Positions 17,765 through 26,594 of a stretch of 64,000 nucleotides of DNA are shown one piece after another (position 1 is the first letter of the stretch; every line of letters starts with the position of its first letter). A program made the translations under genes and the position numbers. The notes below the pieces were generated by a model. That model had not been told where the DNA came from. It did no database searches and worked only from the letters and a program-made list of their open reading frames with translations. The stretch comes from UBA7803 sp041395905 (GTDB taxonomy: Bacteria > Pseudomonadota > Gammaproteobacteria > Pseudomonadales > Azotimanducaceae): assembly GCA_041395905.1 (NCBI GenBank), contig JAWKZP010000002.1, positions 372,001 through 436,000 on the forward strand, read 5' to 3'.

Positions 17765-18642
17765 GCTACAGCAACCCGAATCTGCTGATCGAACCCGAGG
17801 CCCTGGCGGCACGGCTCGCGGACGCCCGCGCATCCGGGAACCTGCGCGTGCTGGACGCCACGGTGTTCCTCGTACCCGCCAAGACCGGCTATCGGGCGGA
17901 GAGCGGCCTGGAAAAGTACCAGGAAGGTCACGTCCCTGGCGCGGCCTTCATGGATCTCATCCAGGCGTTTTCCGATACCAGCACCGGACTCGGCTTCTCG
18001 CTGCCGACGGCCGACGCCCTCGCCACGGCCCTGGGCGCGCTCGGAGTCGGCAACGACGACGACGTCGTGTTGTACGCCACGGGCCACATGATGTGGGCAA
18101 CGCGCGCATTCTGGCTCTTGCGCTATGCCGGTCACGATCGGGTCGCGGTGCTCAATGGCGGCTTCGCAGCCTGGCGCGATGCCGGCCTGCCGGTGGAGAC
18201 AGGTAGCGCGAGCTATCCGCAGGCTACCTATGTCGCGCAACCGCGTCCGGCGCTGTTCGTCGACAAGGCTGCGATGCTGGACGCCATGGGGGCAGCCGGC
18301 GTTTGCACGGTGAATGCCTTGTCCCCGGCCGTCTACGAAGGCACCGGTGATCATCACTATGGCCGACGCGGACACATACCCGGCAGCCGCAACCTGTTCT
18401 ACGACCAGCTCATGGACGGCCAACGCTTCCGCCCGGCGGACGAGCTGCGCGCCGCCCTCGGTACCACCGGCATGCTCGACGCCGAGCGCGTGATCACCTA
18501 CTGCGGCGGCGGCATCTCGGCAACGATCGACGCGTTCGCCTGCCTGCTGGTGGGTAAGGAGTCGGTGGCCGTGTACGACGGGTCGATGTCGGAGTGGGTT
18601 CGCGATGAAGCGCTGCCGCTGGTTACGGGGAGTGCGCCCTGA
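17761..18642 (+). CDS. Thiosulfate/3-mercaptopyruvate-type sulfurtransferase (two rhodanese domains)
   Basis: A 293-residue tandem rhodanese. The N-terminal domain (about 8-150) has no catalytic cysteine (VVLYATGHMMWATRAFW). The C-terminal domain (about 165-290) carries Cys248 in the loop YCGGGISAT. This is normal for the TST/MST class, which moves sulfur from thiosulfate or mercaptopyruvate to thiophilic acceptors such as cyanide. The loop CGGGIS resembles thiosulfate rather than CG(S/T)GVT mercaptopyruvate enzymes. The ATG at 17761 has GAGGAGGAG before it and overlaps the ycaQ stop. Confidence 0.9.
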   Translation: MSYSNPNLLIEPEALAARLADARASGNLRVLDATVFLVPAKTGYRAESGLEKYQEGHVPGAAFMDLIQAFSDTSTGLGFSLPTADALATALGALGVGNDDDVVLYATGHMMWATRAFWLLRYAGHDRVAVLNGGFAAWRDAGLPVETGSASYPQATYVAQPRPALFVDKAAMLDAMGAAGVCTVNALSPAVYEGTGDHHYGRRGHIPGSRNLFYDQLMDGQRFRPADELRAALGTTGMLDAERVITYCGGGISATIDAFACLLVGKESVAVYDGSMSEWVRDEALPLVTGSAP

Positions 18643-18737
18643 CGCTTTGATTGCCGACGTCGTGGCTGTGCTGCCCCAGTCTGGTCGGGCGGAGCGAGCC
18701 ATGCGTTGGTTTTGGCCGGGGACGTGAACAGGGCGCC

Positions 18738-18892
18738 GGTCTGAGCGGGGCGGGGACCCTGCGCTGGACCGCGCGCAGCCGCTCCGCGGTTCCCTCGCTG
18801 TGCAAAGTTGTCACCCGCCCTGCGGGCGCGTCAATTTGCGCGCTCGGCTGCGCTCAGACGGTCCTGCGCAGGGTCCCCGCCCCGCTCAGACC
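18738..18892. repeat. Palindromic element 1 (27-bp perfect arms)
   Basis: Arms 18738-18764 and 18866-18892 are perfect reverse complements over 27 bp, starting GGTCTGAGCGGGGC. Inside, GGACCG...AGCCG (from 18766) also pairs with CGGCTG...CGGTCC, extending the stem with bulges. The inner core carries CCCTCGCTGTGC (18792-18803) and CGCTCGGCTGC (18841-18851), shared with element 2. It sits between the converging sulfurtransferase and enoyl-CoA hydratase genes, in a 583-base stretch that holds no credible gene. Confidence 0.85.
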
Positions 18893-19054
18893 TGAATCCA
18901 GGATTCGCTCGCTTCGGCGGTAGCCGACGCAGGCGCAGTCGCAGCGCGAAGGTCTTCCGCCATCTCGACAGCGCCGCGCGCGCTCAACCAAGCACTACCG
19001 GCGATTCGGTAGTTGGTCTCCGAATGCCGTGCCGCCGATTCTCGGGAGCCACAG

Positions 19055-19211
19055 CCCGTCGGGGGTGCGGGGTAGTCTCAGCCGCCTTTGAGGGCAGCCG
19101 AGCGACGCGGATTGACACCCGTGCGCAGCGCGGGCGGCAACGCCGCACAGCGAGGGCACGGCGGAGCCGCTGCCCGGAGCGGCTGAGACTACCCCCCGCA
19201 CCCCCGACGGG
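19055..19211. repeat. Palindromic element 2 (31/33-bp arms), inverted relative to element 1
   Basis: Arms 19055-19085 and 19179-19211 are reverse complements apart from a 2-base length difference in a G run. An inner 7-bp stem pairs GGGCAGC (19092-19098) with GCTGCCC (19169-19175). Read on the minus strand, the core repeats element 1 words in the same order: CCCTCGCTGTGC (19145-19156), GTCAAT, CGCTCGGCTGC (19094-19104). The arms are unrelated to those of element 1. Bases 18893-19054 between the two elements show no gene. Confidence 0.85.
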
Positions 19212-19225
19212 CGGCGCCACAAGAT

Positions 19226-20059
19226 TCAAGCGTCCTTGTAATCCGGCGCCCGTTTCTCCAGAAACGCCGAAACCCCCTCCCGCATGTCACCTGTCGTCGA
19301 CACTAGAATCTGCTGGCGATCCTCCATGGCGATCACCGCCTCGAGGCTGCCGGCATCGACGCTCATGTTCAGACACTCCTTGGTCAGGCGCACGCCCACC
19401 GGGGAGTTGCCGAGAATCTCACCGGCGATGGCGCGACCCGCCGCGGCCAGCTGATCCTCGGCGACCACGTCCGAAACCAGGCCCACGGAGCGTGCCCGCT
19501 CGGCATCGATGAAACGCCCGGTGAGCAGCAGCTCCGAGGCCAGCGCGCTGCCCACCAGGCGCGGCAGAAAGTAGCTCACGCCGACGTCGCAGGCGGTGAG
19601 CCCGATGCGAATGAAGGCCGCATTCATGCGCGCCTTGGGGCCGGCCAGGCGGATGTCCGAAGCCAGCGCCAGAGCAAAGCCGCCACCGCTGGCGGGCCCG
19701 TGGATCAGGGAGATGATCGGTTGCGGGGCCCGGCGCATGCGCATGACGATCTCGCTCACGCGGCGCTGCACGCGCAGTCCGGTTACCGCGCCGGCCGGTT
19801 CGTCGGTGCGCTCCTCCTTGAGATCCAGCCCGGCACAGAAGCCGCGCCCGGCGCCGCGCAGTATCACGACGCGCACGCTGTGGTCGGTATAGAGCTCGCC
19901 GAAGTAGTGCTGCAGCTCGAGCATCATGGTGCGGCTCATGGCATTGAGCGCTTCCGGCCGGTTCAGGGTCAGCCAGTCGATGGCGCCCTCCTTCTCGACC
20001 AGCAGCGTCTCGTAGCCGCCATCCGTGCCGGCCCGCGGCCGGTAGTAATCCTGTGCCAT
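19226..20059 (-). CDS. Enoyl-CoA hydratase/isomerase family protein
   Basis: A 277-residue crotonase. The first oxyanion-hole segment is GRGFCAGLDLKEE (about residue 90) and the second is HGPASGGGFALALASDIRLAG (about 135). The position where hydratases carry the second glutamate reads IGLTACDVGVSYFLPR, so isomerase or another activity is possible. The ATG at 20059 has GGGGAG nearby. It acts in acyl-CoA breakdown, and an acyl-CoA dehydrogenase and an SDR lie just beyond. The reaction on a given substrate cannot be told. Confidence 0.88.
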   Translation of the reverse strand: MAQDYYRPRAGTDGGYETLLVEKEGAIDWLTLNRPEALNAMSRTMMLELQHYFGELYTDHSVRVVILRGAGRGFCAGLDLKEERTDEPAGAVTGLRVQRRVSEIVMRMRRAPQPIISLIHGPASGGGFALALASDIRLAGPKARMNAAFIRIGLTACDVGVSYFLPRLVGSALASELLLTGRFIDAERARSVGLVSDVVAEDQLAAAGRAIAGEILGNSPVGVRLTKECLNMSVDAGSLEAVIAMEDRQQILVSTTGDMREGVSAFLEKRAPDYKDA

Positions 20060-20141
20060 TTCGAGGCTCCCCAGTTGCCGTTAGTTGATCGGATTTCGAG
20101 CCGGCGCCGCGCAGGCTGCGCCGGGTGCCCGTCCCTGCAGA

Positions 20142-20819
20142 TCAGAGCAGCTCGCTGACCCGCCGCGGCGCGCCGTGGTGGCTCTGCATCCAGAGCGCGC
20201 CATCCTCGCTGTAGAGCGCCAACGCGTCGAGAAATGCCACCTCGGGTCCGTCGACGGGCTCGCCGAGCAGCTGCGCGCGCAGCAGGTACAGGGTCATGTC
20301 GTGAGACACGCACAGGTCGAGCTGCTGGCTGGCGACGGGCGCTGCGAGCTTGTCGGCCAGCACGTGCAGCACCAGCCGTGCCGCCAGATCCGGTGCCATC
20401 ATCGCATCGGAAGGCACCTCGCCCTGGAACCAGCGCTCCAGATAGGGCACCAGCCCGCCCGCGAGCTTCATCCCCTTCCACATCTTCATCTGGTCCAGCG
20501 CGTAGAACACGCCCAGGGCCTCCAGCGGCCGATGCCGGGTTACCGCGCCGCCGGCGTCGCGATGGGCGTCGAGCACCAGCTGCGCCGTTTCCATGCAGCG
20601 CTCGGGGGGGCTTGCGTAGCCGCGCAGGGTCATGTGTTTCGGCAGCCGCGTACCCAGCGCACGCGCCAGCGTCCGTCCTTCGTCGGTCAGCGGGTTTTCC
20701 AGGTCGTGGCGATCGGGGTGGAACTCCCGCGCCGAATGACGCATCAGCAGCACCGCATGATCGATGCCGCGGCCGGTCAGATCTGCGACGAGATCAACCG
20801 TGGCTTCCCCGTAGCTCAA
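20142..20819 (-). CDS. Histidine phosphatase superfamily protein
   Basis: About 225 residues. The phosphohistidine motif appears as LLMRHSAREF, with Arg27-His28, near the N terminus. ASPPERCMETAQLVLDA and the late LCVSHDMTLYLLRA supply the remaining pocket arginine and histidine. The family hydrolyses phosphate esters; the substrate is unknown and the lid region is not that of phosphoglycerate mutase. I prefer the TTG at 20819 as start because GGGGG lies 7 bases before it; the in-frame ATG at 20849 has no such site. It faces away from the acyl-CoA dehydrogenase gene. Confidence 0.78.
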   Translation of the reverse strand: MSYGEATVDLVADLTGRGIDHAVLLMRHSAREFHPDRHDLENPLTDEGRTLARALGTRLPKHMTLRGYASPPERCMETAQLVLDAHRDAGGAVTRHRPLEALGVFYALDQMKMWKGMKLAGGLVPYLERWFQGEVPSDAMMAPDLAARLVLHVLADKLAAPVASQQLDLCVSHDMTLYLLRAQLLGEPVDGPEVAFLDALALYSEDGALWMQSHHGAPRRVSELL

Positions 20820-20938
20820 GGCATTTCCCCCAGCATGGCGCATCCGCACATTTCTGTATTAGTATCAAATTCGTTCCGCGTTTTCGCACCTTTTTTCGCC
20901 TCGAAAGACAGTCCGCAACCACACCAAAGGGGGAGTTC

Positions 20939-22186
20939 ATGGACCTCGGTATTTCCGACCGCGTCAAACCGCTGATCAACGACATACAGGCCTACATCGA
21001 CGACTACATCGTGCCCAACGAGGCAGTGTATGCGCGGCAGGTACAGGAAGGTGGCCGCTGGTGCGAGACCGAGGTGATGGAGGAGGTCAAGGCGAAGGCC
21101 AAGGAGCGCGGGCTGTGGAATTTCTTCCTGCCCGAAAGCGAGCGCGGCGCCGGGCTCACCAACGTCGATTACGCCCACATCGCCGAGATCCTGGGCCGCT
21201 ACCCCATGTCTTCCGAAGCCATGAACTGCGCCGCCCCCGATACGGGTAACATGGAGGTGATCGAGCGCTACGGCTCCGAGGAACAAAAAGCCCAATGGCT
21301 GCAGCCGTTGCTGGACGGTAAGATCCGCTCCGCCTTCGCCATGACCGAGCCGTTCGTGGCCTCGTCCGACGCCACCAACATCAGCCTCGAAGCACGCCTG
21401 GACGGGGACGAATGGGTACTCAACGGCGAGAAGTGGTGGACGTCGGGGATCGGCGATCCGCGCTGCAAGATCATGATCGTGATGTGCGTGACCGAGCCGG
21501 ACGCGCCGCGGCACTCACGTCAGTCGCAGATTCTCGTGCCGGTGGAAACCCCCGGGGTCGAGGTCCTGAAGATGATGCACGTGTTCGGCTACGACGACGC
21601 GCCCCACGGCCATGGCCACGTGCGCTTCACCAACGTGCGCGTCCCCAAGGACAACATCATCCTCGGCTCCGGCCGCGGCTTCGAAATAGCCCAGGGCCGC
21701 CTGGGGCCGGGCCGCATCCACCACTGCATGCGCTCCATCGGCGTGGCCGAGCGGGCCCTGGAGCTGATGTGCCGGCGCGCCCAGTCGAAAGAGGCGTTCG
21801 GTAAGAAGCTCGCCGACCTCGGCGGCAACATCGACAAGATCGCCGACGCCCGCATCAACATCGAGATGGCCCGTCTGCTGACGCTGAAAGCCGCCTGGAT
21901 GATGGATACGGTGGGCAACAAGATCGCGCGCAGCGAGATCGCGCAGATCAAGGTCGCGGTGCCGAACATCGCGCTCAAGGTCATCGACGACGCGATTCAG
22001 ATGCACGGCGGCGCCGGGGTGTCCCAGGTATTCCCGCTGGCGAAGATGTATTCCAGCATGCGCACGCTGCGCCTGGCCGACGGCCCTGACGAGGTGCACC
22101 GGCGCACGGTCGGACGCCTGGAGCTCGGCAAGTATCCGCAGGTCGACGCCGTTCGCACTGCGGTGTGGGGGGAAGAAGAGTCCTGA
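20939..22186 (+). CDS. Acyl-CoA dehydrogenase
   Basis: A 415-residue flavoenzyme that introduces the alpha,beta double bond into an acyl-CoA, the first step of beta-oxidation. The FAD/substrate signature FAMTEPFVASSDATN is near residue 135. The C-terminal helical domain ends with QMHGGAGVSQVFPLAKMYSSMRTLRLADG, typical of the ACAD10/11-related branch. The ATG at 20939 follows AAAGGGGGAG. The SDR gene begins 36 bases after its stop, so they form an operon. The AT-rich gap 20850-20930 before it probably holds promoters for both divergent genes. Confidence 0.93.
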   Translation: MDLGISDRVKPLINDIQAYIDDYIVPNEAVYARQVQEGGRWCETEVMEEVKAKAKERGLWNFFLPESERGAGLTNVDYAHIAEILGRYPMSSEAMNCAAPDTGNMEVIERYGSEEQKAQWLQPLLDGKIRSAFAMTEPFVASSDATNISLEARLDGDEWVLNGEKWWTSGIGDPRCKIMIVMCVTEPDAPRHSRQSQILVPVETPGVEVLKMMHVFGYDDAPHGHGHVRFTNVRVPKDNIILGSGRGFEIAQGRLGPGRIHHCMRSIGVAERALELMCRRAQSKEAFGKKLADLGGNIDKIADARINIEMARLLTLKAAWMMDTVGNKIARSEIAQIKVAVPNIALKVIDDAIQMHGGAGVSQVFPLAKMYSSMRTLRLADGPDEVHRRTVGRLELGKYPQVDAVRTAVWGEEES

Positions 22187-22222
22187 TACGGGACGCCGGA
22201 CAACTCATCGGGGGAGAACGAC

Positions 22223-23137
22223 ATGGGAAGACTCGACGACAAGGTGGCGGTAATCACCGGTGCCGGCCGCGGCATCGGCCGCGAGATCGCGCTGCTGATG
22301 GCTAGTGAGGGCGCCAGGATCGTGGTCAACGATCTCGGCGCCAACACCGACGGCAGCGGCACGGGCAAGGTGGCCGACGACGTGGTGGCGGAGATCCGCG
22401 CAGCGGGCGGCGAGGCCGTATCCAATACCGACAGCGTCGCTGAGGTGAACGGCGGTGAACGTCTGGTGCAGACCGCCCTCGACGCGTTCGGCGGCATGGA
22501 CATCCTGGTGAACAACGCCGGCATACTGCGCGACAAAACCATTTTCAACATGGATGAATCGGACTGGGATGCCGTGCAGGCGGTGCACCTGAAGGGCCAC
22601 TACTGCTGCTCGCGGCCGTTCGCGAAGTACATTCGCGAGCACAACCGCACCGGTTGCCGCATCATCAACTTCTCCAGCGTTTCCGGTCTGATCGGCAATT
22701 TCGGCCAGGCCAACTACGGTGCCGCGAAGGCCGGCATTGCCGGCTTCTCTCGAGTACTGGCGCTGGAGCTCGCCAAGTACGGCTGCACGGTAAACACGAT
22801 CTCTCCCGGCGCGCTGACGCGCATGACGATCCCGCTGCGGGAAAACCGTGGACAGAAGGTCGACGAGGACGACATCGCTCAGGGCGGACCGCAGCACATC
22901 GCGCCGATCTGCGCCTGGCTCGCCACCGACGCGGCTGCCGGCATCACTTCGCAGATCTTCCACACCGGGCGCGGCGGCATTGCCATCATGCAGCAGCCGG
23001 CTGTGATCAAGCAGTTCCACAAGTCCTCGGGCGTATGGTCCCTCGACGAGCTCGACCGCTACGTACCCGAGCTGATCGCGGCCAAGCAGGCGCACGATGC
23101 GCATGTGAAGGAGTCTGCTACGCCGGTGGAGATCTGA
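22223..23137 (+). CDS. Short-chain dehydrogenase/reductase (3-hydroxyacyl-CoA dehydrogenase-like)
   Basis: A 304-residue NAD(P)-dependent SDR. The nucleotide motif TGAGRGIG is at residues 12-19, NNAG is present, and the catalytic Ser/Tyr/Lys lie in NFSSVSG and YGAAKAG. The long N-terminal loop VNDLGANTDGSGTGKVADDVV and the C-terminal extension resemble the dehydrogenase part of peroxisomal multifunctional enzyme type 2. A role in oxidising 3-hydroxyacyl-CoA next to the acyl-CoA dehydrogenase is therefore likely. GGGGGAG lies before the ATG at 22223. Confidence 0.9.
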   Translation: MGRLDDKVAVITGAGRGIGREIALLMASEGARIVVNDLGANTDGSGTGKVADDVVAEIRAAGGEAVSNTDSVAEVNGGERLVQTALDAFGGMDILVNNAGILRDKTIFNMDESDWDAVQAVHLKGHYCCSRPFAKYIREHNRTGCRIINFSSVSGLIGNFGQANYGAAKAGIAGFSRVLALELAKYGCTVNTISPGALTRMTIPLRENRGQKVDEDDIAQGGPQHIAPICAWLATDAAAGITSQIFHTGRGGIAIMQQPAVIKQFHKSSGVWSLDELDRYVPELIAAKQAHDAHVKESATPVEI

Positions 23138-23189
23138 CCCGCATTCTGTCGCCGCGGCGACGTACCGGGCGGTGACCTGCTGGAAAGCC

Positions 23190-23348
23190 CGGGTCGCGAT
23201 GACCGTGGGGTACGATCTCGAATCTCGCTCCGGCGCTCCGCGCTACCCTCGATCCCCGATCTGCCCCCGGCCGCGCCGGGGGCAGGTCGGCTCACTCGGC
23301 ATCTCCAAAAGAGGCCCCGCGATCATACCCCACGGTCATCGCGACCCG
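23190..23348. repeat. Palindromic element 3 (28-bp arms)
   Basis: Arms 23190-23217 and 23321-23348 are reverse complements over 28 bp with one mismatch; they begin CGGGTCGCGATGACCGTG. The interior holds CGCTCCGCG, three bases, then CCCTCG, matching 16 of 18 positions of the same motif in element 1, plus a separate GC hairpin CCCCCGGCCGCGCCGGGGG. It fills the 260-base gap between the converging SDR and outer-membrane protein genes, where no gene is visible. Confidence 0.8.
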
Positions 23349-23397
23349 ACCACGCTCCAAGTACCTGACCGCACGGGCACTCTCCGAGGCCCAAGAA

Positions 23398-24660
23398 CTA
23401 GAAGTAGTACACCCAGCGCAGATAGCCGCGGGTGCCGCCGCCGCTGGTGATCTGGCGGAGCGGCTGCCCGGGCAGCTCGGGCGGCAATGTCGCTACCGGC
23501 ACCCCGCCGAACTCCTCCCCGGGATCGCCGAAAGCATGCACCACGCCGAGCTCGAGTCGCTGATGATCGCCGCGCTCGAACGCGATCTGCGTCTGACCGA
23601 GCACGCTGCCGTCATTGAGGTTGGTGATCAGCAGCAGGGTCTGGTTCCACAGCGGGTGCCACTCCAGCGTGCCGCCCAGGGCCAGATAGTCGCGCATCAG
23701 GTTGAACAGCTCGCCGCGCTGGACGCGGTCGCGCAGCGCCTGCGGGTACCCTGTCGGGTCGTCCGGCAGCTCGCGCACGCCGAAGCTCGAGTGGAAGTAC
23801 TCACCGAACAGGTACAGGTTGCGTTGACCGATCACCAGGCTGTAGTCCAGATTGACGATCCCCGACAGCTTCCAGGTTCCGGACTCGAGTCGGGTCGCGA
23901 CCAGATCGCTGCGCAGCAGCGCCCCACCGAGCGGCCAACGGACGGCGGTGCCGTACACCTGATCGCGGAAGTGTCGGGCGGCGACGAGCTCGAGCTCGCC
24001 CTCGCCCATAAAGCCGTGCCACTTGCCGGCAAAGCTGCTCGCACCGGCCGACACCTCATGGTCAACGTCGCGCCGCCCCACCGCCAGCAGCTGCAGATCG
24101 CTGCCATCGTCGAAGAGCCGCTCGACCAGCAACAGGTCGTCACCGGTCTTGTAGTCCGTATCCACGGTGGTGGGCGCGAACGGGTTGAACAGATCCAGCG
24201 GCTGAAACACCAGGCCGTTGCCCCAGCTGACCGCCTCGCGCCCGGCGGTGACGCGCCAGTTGCGCCCCTGATAGCGCAGCGCCAGTCGATCGAACCGGTG
24301 CAGCAGCACGTGACGGCCGCCTCCGTCGAGGGTCCAGGTCAGATCGGCGAGCCGCCGGTCGTCGCCGGTGGCCGACTGATCGAGGGTGAGCCCCGGCGCG
24401 CGCGCCGAATTGAGCACGTCGCTGCGCAGCAGCGTCGTGCTGTGATCCACGATCAGCGACAGGCCATCGCGCTGCGTTCTGAACATCAGCCTGAGATCGG
24501 CACCGTCAGCGTAGTCGGGCGTGCCGGTCTCGATCCGTTGGAGATCGTCTTCGGGCAGCGCGGCAACGCTGCCGAAGTATTTCAGGCGGGCGTCCAGCTC
24601 CCAGGCAGATGCTGCCTGACAGGCCAGCAGCGCCAGCAGCACCAGACCGCTGCGGTTCAT
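23398..24660 (-). CDS. Outer-membrane beta-barrel protein of the ABC/LolA-like operon
   Basis: About 420 residues. A signal peptide begins MNRSGLVLLALLACQAASA and is cut near residue 19. The body alternates aromatic and polar residues in short strands, contains WRVTAGREAVSWGNGLVFQPLD, and ends GYLRWVYYF, the terminal phenylalanine required for Bam-dependent barrel insertion. I do not recognise a named family; it resembles uncharacterised DUF1302-like barrels. The ATG at 24660 is chosen for the signal peptide and lies 4 bases after the ATPase stop. As last gene of the operon it may be the outer-membrane receiver or partner of the transported molecule. Confidence 0.75.
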   Translation of the reverse strand: MNRSGLVLLALLACQAASAWELDARLKYFGSVAALPEDDLQRIETGTPDYADGADLRLMFRTQRDGLSLIVDHSTTLLRSDVLNSARAPGLTLDQSATGDDRRLADLTWTLDGGGRHVLLHRFDRLALRYQGRNWRVTAGREAVSWGNGLVFQPLDLFNPFAPTTVDTDYKTGDDLLLVERLFDDGSDLQLLAVGRRDVDHEVSAGASSFAGKWHGFMGEGELELVAARHFRDQVYGTAVRWPLGGALLRSDLVATRLESGTWKLSGIVNLDYSLVIGQRNLYLFGEYFHSSFGVRELPDDPTGYPQALRDRVQRGELFNLMRDYLALGGTLEWHPLWNQTLLLITNLNDGSVLGQTQIAFERGDHQRLELGVVHAFGDPGEEFGGVPVATLPPELPGQPLRQITSGGGTRGYLRWVYYF

Positions 24661-24664
24661 CGCG

Positions 24665-25381
24665 TCATTCAGCCCGCGCGGCTGCTTCGGCGGCAGCGGC
24701 TGCGTCCTCGACGATTGCCCCATCCCTGAGCTTCACCTGGCGCTTTGCGATGGCCATGACCATGGGATCGTGGGTGGCGGTGACGATGGTGACCCCGTGC
24801 GACTCGTTGAGGTGACGCAGCAGCTTGAGCAGCTCCTCGGTGGTTGCGGAATCCAGGTTCGCGCTGGGCTCGTCTGCGAGCAACAGCACCGGGTCGGTCA
24901 CCAGCGCGCGCGCGATGGCAACACGCTGCTGCTGGCCGCCCGACAGCTCGCCGGGGCGGCGTGCGCCAAGCTCACCGATGCCCAGCTCCTCCAGCATGGC
25001 CTGGGCACGCCGGTGACGTTCGGCGGCGGCGACGCCCTGCAGCTGCATGATGAACTCGACGTTCTCGAGTGCCGACAACACCGGAATCAGGTTGTAGGCC
25101 TGAAACACGAACCCCAGCTTGTGCAGGCGCATGTCCGACAGCTCGCTCTCGCTGAGATCGTTGAGCCGCACCCCATCCACGTCCACCGTGCCCTGCGTGG
25201 GCCGGTCGAGACCGCCGATCAGGTTCAGTAGCGTCGACTTGCCCGACCCCGACGGACCCGAGAGGCTCACGAACTCACCGCCGCGTACGTCGAGATCAAT
25301 GCCGCGCAGCGCGTGCACCGGCACGGCCTCGCCAGCGTAGACGCGGGTCAGGCCGCGGCATCTCACCACCAGATCATTCAT
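24665..25381 (-). CDS. ABC transporter ATPase, LolD/MacB type
   Basis: A 238-residue ATPase for a type VII (mechanotransmission) ABC system. Walker A is GPSGSGKST near residue 42, the signature is LSGGQQQR near 145 and Walker B LLLADEPSANLDS near 165. The order and the VYAGEAVPVHALRGIDLDV start fit the LolD/MacB group, whose partners are FtsX-like permeases. The ATG at 25381 overlaps the stop of the third permease (ATGA). It is the only ATPase of the operon and must serve all three permeases, or a heteromeric pair of them. Confidence 0.93.
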   Translation of the reverse strand: MNDLVVRCRGLTRVYAGEAVPVHALRGIDLDVRGGEFVSLSGPSGSGKSTLLNLIGGLDRPTQGTVDVDGVRLNDLSESELSDMRLHKLGFVFQAYNLIPVLSALENVEFIMQLQGVAAAERHRRAQAMLEELGIGELGARRPGELSGGQQQRVAIARALVTDPVLLLADEPSANLDSATTEELLKLLRHLNESHGVTIVTATHDPMVMAIAKRQVKLRDGAIVEDAAAAAEAAARAE

Positions 25382-26589
25382 CGTCGCATTGCCTCCAGGG
25401 GCCGAACCCGCACGGCCCGCCACGCGGGATACAGGCTGGCCAGCACTCCGAACGCCAGGCTGAGCCCGGCCACCATCACTACATCCGCCAGCTCCATGCG
25501 CGGAATCAGCAGGCTGCGCATGCCGGCGAGCTCGACGCCCTGGGACCACTGCGACAGGTCGATGCCGTCGGCCAGCCAAAGGGTCAGCAGAACGCCGACG
25601 CCGACCCCCACCGCCACGCCGAGGGCCATCACCAGGGTCGATTCCAGCACCACCTGCACCACCACCGCGCCGGGACGCATGCCCAGCGCGCGCAGCATGC
25701 CGAACTCCCGCACCCGCTCCATCACCGAGGTCACCAGCGTATTGACCAGCCCGAAGATCAGCGCCCCCATCATGATCAGAAACCAGATGAACACCGCCGC
25801 GTCGGCGAACGCGAACATGGCCGCCGCCTGGGGTTCGAGGTCCTGCCAGCGCAGCACGTCGAGGCCGGAGAAGAAGCTGCGCAGGTGCTTCATGACGCTG
25901 CCGGTCACCGGCTCCTTACGCAGCCGGATCGAGACCTCGGTGACGACGTCGGCGTCGAGCAGCTTCTGCAGAGCGCCGACCCCGGTGAACACGAACGCTT
26001 TCTCGAGACCCGTTCCGTCGGCGTCGAACAGCCCGGCGATGCGGAAACCCGCCTCGCGGTTGAGGCCGTCCGCACCCTGGGTCATGATCACCAGCCGCCG
26101 GCCCACGTCGGTCTCGAGCTGCTCGGCGAGCGCCTTGCCGACGAGCACGCGACCGTCGGCTGCAGATGCCAGCCGCTCGCCCTGGTAGCGGGCGTCGGCG
26201 AGAAACGAGATCCGCTCCTGTTCCGGGTCGATGCCCACCAGCTGCACCCCGCGCGTTTCCCGCTCGCTCATGATCACTGCCGGCACCTTGACGCGCGCGG
26301 CCCAGCCATCGAGCAGTTCGGGCGGCAGATCGGGCTGCCAGTCGGCAGCCAGCGCAAAACTGTGCTCGATACTCGGATCGTCCAGGTAGCCGGGCGCCAG
26401 AATCTTGATGTCGCCGGTCAGGTTCTCAACCGCGGATTCCCGCATGTCGTACTGAAAGCCCCGGATCAGCGTGCTCATGAAGGTGACGCCGGCCACGGCG
26501 ACGCAGATCGCCATGAGCAGCATCAGCGTGCGCCGCCGATGACGCAGCAGGTTGCGGGCAGAGAGCTGAACCAGCAGCTTCACGGGCAT
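25378..26589 (-). CDS. FtsX/LolE-type ABC permease 3
   Basis: A 403-residue permease with one N-terminal membrane helix (RNLLRHRRRTLMLLMAICVA), a periplasmic MacB-type domain (about residues 45-265) and three C-terminal helices that include EFGMLRALGMRPGAVV and the final LYPAWRAVRVRPLEAMRR. It is more distant in sequence from permeases 1 and 2 than those are from each other. The ATG at 26589 lies 5 bases after the stop of permease 2. Its stop overlaps the ATPase start. Such proteins pull lipophilic substrates from the inner membrane or drive periplasmic factors. Confidence 0.88.
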   Translation of the reverse strand: MPVKLLVQLSARNLLRHRRRTLMLLMAICVAVAGVTFMSTLIRGFQYDMRESAVENLTGDIKILAPGYLDDPSIEHSFALAADWQPDLPPELLDGWAARVKVPAVIMSERETRGVQLVGIDPEQERISFLADARYQGERLASAADGRVLVGKALAEQLETDVGRRLVIMTQGADGLNREAGFRIAGLFDADGTGLEKAFVFTGVGALQKLLDADVVTEVSIRLRKEPVTGSVMKHLRSFFSGLDVLRWQDLEPQAAAMFAFADAAVFIWFLIMMGALIFGLVNTLVTSVMERVREFGMLRALGMRPGAVVVQVVLESTLVMALGVAVGVGVGVLLTLWLADGIDLSQWSQGVELAGMRSLLIPRMELADVVMVAGLSLAFGVLASLYPAWRAVRVRPLEAMRR

Positions 26590-26594
26590 CGACG

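Noticed and set aside
18651..18923. A small Arg/Ser-rich protein in the palindromic region
   Set aside because: The frame only reads through hairpin elements. It has no ribosome site, and the other frames are equally open.
18643..19225. Insertion sequence or MITE with terminal inverted repeats
   Set aside because: No transposase and no clear target duplication. Arms differ between copies while the core is shared, the reverse of an IS.
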